Assembly (NCBI GenBank): GCA_022792945.1
Contig: JAAWBZ010000038.1
Span: 1 to 44,833, forward strand
Reading direction: 5' to 3'
Origin: Oscillospiraceae bacterium
GTDB lineage: Bacteria; Bacillota; Clostridia; Oscillospirales; Oscillospiraceae
DNA: 44,833 bases
The notes beneath the pieces were generated by a model, which saw nothing but the letters and a program-made list of their open reading frames with translations, had not been told where the DNA came from and did not search any database. Positions 40,509 through 44,833 of the stretch are shown here, in pieces. Numbering within the stretch: position 1 is the first letter of the stretch; every line of letters starts with the position of its first letter. The translations under genes and the position numbers were made by a program.

Positions 40509-41630
40509 ATGAAAATCATTGAAAGCAAGACCATCTATAAAGATGGCGAATACCCCGCCTTCCCGAACCTGGCGAAGCTCCACAACGGCCAAATCATTTG
40601 CGCCTTTCGCCATGCCCTGGACCGGCAGAAGCAGTACGGACGCCATACCCATGTGGACCCCACGGCCAAGGACGTGTTCATCGTCTCGCCCGACGGCGGC
40701 AATACCTTCGATCCGGACCTCCATGTCATCCTGGACGACGAGATGAGCGAGCAGGACCCCTGCGTCAACGTGCTCTCCGACGGGCGGATCCTCGTCACCT
40801 ATTTCCGCTGGCAGCTGGTGCCCATCGGCAAGGGACCGGAAACCTGGGGCAAAGAGAACTTCGAGTTTGAGGGCCGCAGCCTCCATGGCCTTTATGACTG
40901 CTACGTCTACGGCACCTCCTGGAGCATCTCCGACGACAACGGTGCCACGTGGCGTCACATGCCTGTCATCCGTGATCCCAACATCCCGGAGGCCGCCTGT
41001 GTCCGCGGCAACATCGTGGAAATGCCTGACGGCACGCTGCTGTTACCGTACTATGGCTCGTTGGCGCCCAAAGAGCTGTCCCGCATCGGCCTGATGCGTT
41101 CCACGGACCGCGGCGAGAGCTGGCAGTATTTCAGTGAGATGGCCTATGATGGCGACGGCTTTCGGACCTTTGTGGAACCCTTCCTATATTTAACCGAGAG
41201 TGGCCGGTTGGTATGCTTGATTCGCACGCAGTCCGACTACAATAAAAAGGGCCTGTCCTTTGACGACACCTACCTGAACCTGCATATCACTGTCTCCGAG
41301 GATGGCGGCAAGACCTTCGGTCCGGTAGAGGAAATTCCCAGCGTGTATGCCTCCAATCCCTTCCACGCTCTGCGGCTGCAAAGCGGCAGGGTCCTGGTGA
41401 CCTACGGCTACCGCCGCGCGCCGTTCGGGATGCGCGCCAAGCTCTGCAACGCGGAGCTGACGGACCTGAACGAGGCGGAGGAGATCATCCTCCGCGACGA
41501 TGCGGCCACCGGAGACGTGGGCTACCCCAACGCGATCCAGCTGGATAACGGAGACATCCTGGTTGCCTATTACTTCAATAACGCCGACCACCTCCGCTCC
41601 ATCGAGGTCACCCGCCTGCGGGAGGATTGA
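40509..41630 (+). CDS. Sialidase-like (BNR/Asp-box) protein, cytoplasmic
   Basis: A 373-residue six-bladed beta-propeller protein of the sialidase superfamily. Four Asp boxes (S-x-D-x-G-x-T-F/W) are visible: SPDGGNTF (60-67), SDDNGATW (141-148), STDRGESW (198-205) and SEDGGKTF (263-270). No signal peptide or lipobox is present, so it acts inside the cell, presumably on the sugar imported by the upstream transporter (8-base gap, same operon). The N-terminal catalytic Arg of classical sialidases (R-I-P motif) is not obvious: the equivalent region reads EYPAFPNLAKL. The substrate may therefore not be sialic acid; other unusual glycosidases and hydrolases use this fold. The C-terminus ends in a BNR strand (NADHLRSIEVTRL). 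The family is confident, the reaction is not. Confidence 0.85.
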   Translation: MKIIESKTIYKDGEYPAFPNLAKLHNGQIICAFRHALDRQKQYGRHTHVDPTAKDVFIVSPDGGNTFDPDLHVILDDEMSEQDPCVNVLSDGRILVTYFRWQLVPIGKGPETWGKENFEFEGRSLHGLYDCYVYGTSWSISDDNGATWRHMPVIRDPNIPEAACVRGNIVEMPDGTLLLPYYGSLAPKELSRIGLMRSTDRGESWQYFSEMAYDGDGFRTFVEPFLYLTESGRLVCLIRTQSDYNKKGLSFDDTYLNLHITVSEDGGKTFGPVEEIPSVYASNPFHALRLQSGRVLVTYGYRRAPFGMRAKLCNAELTDLNEAEEIILRDDAATGDVGYPNAIQLDNGDILVAYYFNNADHLRSIEVTRLRED

Positions 41631-41648
41631 GTACAGAACCGCTATAGC

Positions 41649-41686
41649 AACGCCGCAGATTTTTTTCAAAATCTGCGGCGTTGTTC
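41649..41686. terminator. Bidirectional terminator, sialidase-like / LysR
   Basis: Perfect 15-bp stem AACGCCGCAGATTTT (41649-41663) / AAAATCTGCGGCGTT (41668-41682) with a TTTC loop, followed by GTTC. It serves two convergent genes. Confidence 0.9.
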
Positions 41687-42572
41687 AGAACTCCCGGACC
41701 TCCGCGAAGCGGCGGAAGAACTCCACCAGGAACTCGTAATAGTTCCGCACCTCCCGGTTGTCCGCCTTGTTGTGGGAGCAGGTCACCACCAGGTCCCGCT
41801 GACACACCGGCTCCTCGATCGGCAGCAGCAGCATCTCCGATGTGTCCAGCGTTCCCCAGGTGAACGCCGGCCAGAAGCCCACCCCCATGCCCGCCGAAAT
41901 CAGGTTCCGCACCGCCGAGGGCGAGTCGCTCTCGAAAATCACCCGGGGCGCGAAGCCCGCCCGGGTACACAGGTGGTCGCAGATGGCGCGGAACTGCTTG
42001 TACCCGCCGGAAAGGCAGATAAACTCGTCCTGCGCCGCCTCTGCCAGCCGGACGCTGCTCCGTCCGGCGTAATGTCCCTCCCGCGGCACCGCCAGGAAAA
42101 TCTGCTCCGTGCAGCAGAACGCCCGCGCCACGCCCTTGGGATGCCGCCGGTCCGGCAGCAGCGTGGAAACGTGCAGGTCGCACACCTCCATTTCACCGTT
42201 CTGGAAGAGCTGGAAGTGGATGTGCTGCTGCTGCCGCTTGTACTCGATCACTGAGGCCGTCAGCAGGCTGGAGGCTGCCAGAACGTTCATGTGGATGGTG
42301 TCCCGCTCCAGCCCGGCCATGGCCGCCAGCTCCCGGGGCAGACGGTCCAGCGTCTCCACCACCGGCGCGAGCTTTCGGTAGAGAAAGCGGCCGCACTCGG
42401 TCAGGACAATGCCGCGCCCCTTGGGGGCGAACAGCGGCGCGCCCAGCTCCCGCTCCAGGCGGCGGATGGACTGGGTCAGGGCCGGCTGGGCGATGTGCAG
42501 CCGCTCGGCGGTCTGGGTCATATGCTGGCTCTCGGCCACGGCGCAGAAGTAGCGAAGCTGGGACAGTTCCAT
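41685..42572 (-). CDS. LysR family transcriptional regulator
   Basis: A 295-residue LTTR. The N-terminal winged HTH is MELSQLRYFCAVAESQHMTQ, TAERLHIAQPALTQSIRRLE and GAPLFAPKGRGIVLTECG. The C-terminal effector domain (about 90-290) has the two-lobed periplasmic-binding-like fold (VLAASSLLTASVIEYKR, HVSTLLPDRRHPKG, LISAGMGVGFWPAFTWG). The ligand is unknown. ATG 42572 follows GAGGAGG; the longer frame runs through the promoter (TTGTCA-16-TATAAT, 42633-42606). It is divergent from the SemiSWEET-like gene (193-bp gap), which is its most likely target, as LTTRs often control the divergently transcribed neighbour. Confidence 0.93.
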   Translation of the reverse strand: MELSQLRYFCAVAESQHMTQTAERLHIAQPALTQSIRRLERELGAPLFAPKGRGIVLTECGRFLYRKLAPVVETLDRLPRELAAMAGLERDTIHMNVLAASSLLTASVIEYKRQQQHIHFQLFQNGEMEVCDLHVSTLLPDRRHPKGVARAFCCTEQIFLAVPREGHYAGRSSVRLAEAAQDEFICLSGGYKQFRAICDHLCTRAGFAPRVIFESDSPSAVRNLISAGMGVGFWPAFTWGTLDTSEMLLLPIEEPVCQRDLVVTCSHNKADNREVRNYYEFLVEFFRRFAEVREF

Positions 42573-42605
42573 GGGGTGCCGCCTCCTCTTGGTATCGTTT
42601 CTTCT

Positions 42606-42714
42606 ATTATAATGCTTTTGTGCAATTTGACAAGTCTTTTCTGAATCATAATTCATAAGATATTGTTTTTCTTGTTATAATATATTGGTAATTATCGAAA
42701 GCCTGTGCTATGAT
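42606..42714. promoter_or_regulatory. Divergent promoters of lysR-type and SemiSWEET-like genes
   Basis: Minus promoter: TTGTCA (42633-42628), 16-bp spacer, TATAAT (42611-42606). Plus promoter: TTGGTA (42685-42690), 18-bp spacer, TATGAT (42709-42714). The region between is AT-rich (GATATTGTTTTTCTTG, TAATATATTGGTAATTATCG) and could hold LysR sites of the T-N11-A type; no single site stands out. Confidence 0.6.
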
Positions 42715-42764
42715 AGGGTCAGCCCAGAAAGAGAATACAAATTCAGAAAGAGGATATAAGCGCT

Positions 42765-43082
42765 ATGGCACAGATGTTAGAGATGATTATGCTGATCTGC
42801 TTCGGGATTTCCTGGCCCATGAACGCCTATAAGGCCTACAAGGCCCACACGGCGCGCGGTACCAGCCTGGTATTTATTCTGATGATCCTGTTCGGCTATG
42901 TGTGCGGCATCACGGCGAAGATCGTGACGGGCAATATCAACTATGTGCTCATCGCGTACTTCCTGAACGTGGCCACGGTGGGTGTGAATCTGGCGATTTA
43001 CTTTCACAACCGCGCCCTGGACCAGCACAACGGCCAGATGCCGGCGCGGCGGCATCACTTCCATCGCCCCGCGGCGGTTTAA
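42765..43082 (+). CDS. SemiSWEET / PQ-loop family small membrane protein
   Basis: A 105-residue protein with three TM helices (MLEMIMLICFGISWPMNAYK, LVFILMILFGYVCGITAKIV, NYVLIAYFLNVATVGVNLAI). The family motif is FGISWPMNAYKAYKAHTARG then TSLVF, the PQ-loop-like segment of bacterial SemiSWEETs, which act as dimers to move sugars or other small metabolites by facilitated diffusion. The Pro-Gln pair is replaced by Pro-Met here. The C-terminus is His/Arg-rich (MPARRHHFHRP). A GAGGATATAAG stretch precedes the ATG. Expression is probably controlled by the divergent LysR protein. Confidence 0.82.
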   Translation: MAQMLEMIMLICFGISWPMNAYKAYKAHTARGTSLVFILMILFGYVCGITAKIVTGNINYVLIAYFLNVATVGVNLAIYFHNRALDQHNGQMPARRHHFHRPAAV

Positions 43083-43097
43083 AGAGAAGAAAAAATT

Positions 43098-43127
43098 CGC
43101 CGGTTGGAAAACCGGCGGATTTTTTTG
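43098..43127 (+). terminator. Terminator of SemiSWEET-like gene
   Basis: Stem CGCCGGTT (43098-43105) / AACCGGCG (43110-43117) with a GGAA loop, then GATTTTTTT. Confidence 0.88.
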
Positions 43128-43186
43128 TGACCTGCCCTCTCCCCTTTTCGTCTTGATCAGTGAAACCACATGAAAGGAGGCATTCC

Positions 43187-43747
43187 ATGGACGACGACGC
43201 CATTCTCGGCCTCTACCTCGCCCGCAGCGAGGAGGCCATCGCGGAGACCGCCGGCAAATACGGCTCCTACTGCCAGGCCGTGGCCCGGCGCATCCTGGCG
43301 CAGCCGCAGGACTGCGAGGAATGCGTCAACGACGCTTATCACCGAGTCTGGAACGCCATTCCGCCCCAGAAGCCGCAGCATCTGCGCGCGTTCCTGGCCC
43401 GGATCGTCCGCAATCTGGCCCTGGACCGCATCCGGCATGACGGCGCACAGAAACGCGGCAGCCTCCAGGTCCCCCTGGTCCTGGAGGAGCTGGAGGCCTG
43501 TGTCCCCGCCGCCGCCTCCGCGGAGGAGGCAGCAGAGGGCCGTCTGCTGGCTGAACGCCTGGACCGCTTTCTGGGCACGCTGCCGCGGGAGGCGCGGATC
43601 GTTTTCCTGCGGCGCTACTGGTACTTCTGCCCCGTGGCCGAGATCGCCCGGGACCTGGGGCTGAGTGAGAGCAAGGTCAAAATGCTCCTGCTGCGGACCC
43701 GGGAGAAGCTGCGGCATGATTTGGAAAAGGAGGGAATCTTTCCGTGA
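43187..43747 (+). CDS. ECF-type RNA polymerase sigma factor
   Basis: A 186-residue sigma-70 family ECF protein. Region 2 is CEECVNDAYHRVWNAIPP with LRAFLARIVRNLALDRIRHD; the N-terminal DDDAILGLYLARSEEAIAET is typical of a Firmicutes ECF group with the D-x-x-I-I/L-x-L-Y/F-x-x-R-x-E-x-A-I motif. Region 4 is LPREARIVFLRRYWYFCPVA then EIARDLGLSESKVKMLLLRT. Region 3 is absent, as in ECF factors. The ATG at 43187 has AAAGGAGG 6 bases upstream; a nine-codon longer frame has no ribosome site. It is translationally coupled to a membrane protein gene by a GTGA overlap, the usual sigma/anti-sigma arrangement. Confidence 0.92.
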   Translation: MDDDAILGLYLARSEEAIAETAGKYGSYCQAVARRILAQPQDCEECVNDAYHRVWNAIPPQKPQHLRAFLARIVRNLALDRIRHDGAQKRGSLQVPLVLEELEACVPAAASAEEAAEGRLLAERLDRFLGTLPREARIVFLRRYWYFCPVAEIARDLGLSESKVKMLLLRTREKLRHDLEKEGIFP

Positions 43748-44676
43748 ACAGCCAGAAAATTTTAGTAGAATTGGGAAATATTTCTGAACGCTATATTGAA
43801 GAGGCCGCCCCGGGGCGGGCCGCGCGGCCCAGGCGCGGCTGGGTGAAGTGGGGCGCGCTGGCGGCGTGCCTGGCCCTGGCCGTGGCCGGCGGGGCGCTGT
43901 ACCGTCTGGAGCACCCCTACCCGGTGCGCAGCGCGGCTCCGACGGCGGTGCGCGCCGAGATCGCCGATATCCCCCGCTGGGAGGATCTGGAAATCCACCA
44001 GCAGTACAGCGAAGTAACCTGGAACGACGCGCGCTACAGCGTCCACGGCGCAGAGATTCCCCCGGAACGCCTGGGCGCGTCCCTGGGAACCGCCGCGGCG
44101 GCGGGCTGGGACGGGTACGACGCGGAGGACGGCCTGCGGACCCGCGGCGCGGAGGTGTTTGCCATCGAGGGCCTGCACACCGGTTGCACCGTGGCAGTGC
44201 GGTATGAGGCGGGCGGCGCGTACTACGCGGCGGTGAACGCCTATTACCGTCCGGAGACCCTGGAGCAGTTCGTGGAGGACCTGGACCTCCGGCACACGCT
44301 GGTGGTGGGCGGCGCGGAATACACCTATCGAAAGCCCCTCTCCGGCGAGGCGGCCGACGTCCGCTTCGACGCGGTGCCCGCAGAGCAGGTCTGGGCGCTG
44401 CTGGAGACCGGCCTCGCCTCGGAGAACACCTGGAGCGACCTGGACGAAATTCCCGACGAGTGGCTGGGCCTCAGCGTCAGCGTGCCGCTGCTGGGCTATG
44501 AGAACATCAGCCTCTCCCTGCGGGTGGACGGCAGCGTCACCACCAACATCCTGGACACCGGCAAGCGCTTCCAGCTGGACGCGGCAGCTGCCCAGGCATT
44601 TGTGGACTACGTCCTGAAGGAATGTGACGGGTACGAGCTGCAACCCCCGGAAAGTCTGGATTTTATCCCGGAATAA
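43744..44676 (+). CDS. Membrane-anchored probable anti-sigma factor
   Basis: A 310-residue protein encoded directly after, and overlapping by 4 bases (GTGA), the ECF sigma gene. The short cytoplasmic N-terminus (NSQKILVELGNISERYIEEA) is followed by a single TM helix at about 36-54 (WGALAACLALAVAGGALYRL). The rest is predicted extracytoplasmic and holds no motif I recognise (FAIEGLHTGCTVAVRYEAGG, DEIPDEWLGLSVSVPLLGYE). The N-terminal ISERYIEEA segment is the start seen in many Clostridia proteins next to such ECF factors, some with a zinc-finger-free anti-sigma role. GTG start with AGGAGGG about 8 bases upstream. Function is inferred from position and topology only. Confidence 0.7.
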   Translation: MNSQKILVELGNISERYIEEAAPGRAARPRRGWVKWGALAACLALAVAGGALYRLEHPYPVRSAAPTAVRAEIADIPRWEDLEIHQQYSEVTWNDARYSVHGAEIPPERLGASLGTAAAAGWDGYDAEDGLRTRGAEVFAIEGLHTGCTVAVRYEAGGAYYAAVNAYYRPETLEQFVEDLDLRHTLVVGGAEYTYRKPLSGEAADVRFDAVPAEQVWALLETGLASENTWSDLDEIPDEWLGLSVSVPLLGYENISLSLRVDGSVTTNILDTGKRFQLDAAAAQAFVDYVLKECDGYELQPPESLDFIPE

Positions 44677-44728
44677 ACGAAACGCCGGCCTTTAGGGGCG
44701 GTGACGTAAGAAAACATTTTAAGCGAGG

Positions 44729-44770
44729 GTCGGCGTAGCGTCAAGCTGCGCCGACTTTCGCATTATTTTT
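44729..44770 (+). terminator. Terminator of ECF operon
   Basis: Stem GTCGGCGTAGC (44729-44739) / GCTGCGCCGAC (44745-44755), 11 bp with one G-U, loop GTCAA, then TTTCGCATTATTTTT. The remaining bases to the window end show no gene. Confidence 0.7.
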
Positions 44771-44833
44771 GTCTTGGGCAGTTTGGGATTGCTCCCGCGC
44801 TCCCTCAAAATCAAACGCACCAATGAAGTTATA

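Overview
The window looks like a chromosomal segment of a motile, high-GC Clostridia bacterium, most likely Oscillospiraceae (Oscillibacter, Intestinimonas or Lawsonibacter-like). The evidence is the flagellin, S-layer-homology (SLH) proteins, an asparagine T-box, a YesL/DUF624 protein, strong AGGAGG ribosome sites and very GC-rich coding. This placement is inferred from gene content; no 16S is present.

Region 1 (1-9620): the 3' end of a flagellin gene with a very large variable domain, then 5-formyl-THF cyclo-ligase with a DUF3786 gene, deoC-deoB (deoxyribonucleoside salvage), a convergent SLH-domain secreted protein, the translational GTPase typA, and a small membrane protein. Region 2 (9655-16756) is the most unusual part. 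It is a tightly coupled three-gene operon: a 1574-residue multidomain protein (HD hydrolase, long helical region, NadD-like nucleotidyltransferase, possible GNAT, possible phosphoribosyltransferase), then an LDH/MDH-like Rossmann protein, then a cysteine-containing flavodoxin-like protein. I recognise no named system for this set; NAD-type cofactor chemistry is the best inference. Region 3 (16797-21061): a FapA/DUF342 protein with a CheY-like regulator, a perfect 40-bp palindrome, and asnB behind an asparagine T-box (specifier AAC).

Region 4 (21089-22832): an NAD-dependent epimerase and a divergent TetR-type regulator whose promoters share one palindromic -10 box. Region 5 (22840-25740) is a lower-GC graveyard: a 3' group II intron with a broken maturase, a broken XRE/S24-type repressor gene, an intact zinc-ribbon membrane protein, a frameshifted coiled-coil gene, and an IS3-like remnant split by a 167-bp MITE-like element. 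Region 6 (25778-32460), all on the minus strand: a threonine-synthase-like PLP enzyme with RidA, an XRE membrane regulator, and carAB behind a compact attenuator of three competing hairpins.

Region 7 (32686-36780): an exported NAGPA-domain protein with SLH repeats, a YesL-type protein, a GNAT acetyltransferase and a serine recombinase. Region 8 (36916-44755): paired inverted dyads, then a sugar ABC uptake operon (lipoprotein, two permeases, no ATPase) with a cytoplasmic sialidase-like Asp-box protein, a LysR regulator divergent from a SemiSWEET-like protein, and an ECF sigma factor translationally coupled to a membrane-anchored probable anti-sigma factor.

Many promoters share the pattern TTGC-N2, 17-18 bp, then TATNNT, often with an extended TGG before the -10. 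No tRNA, rRNA or CRISPR array was seen.
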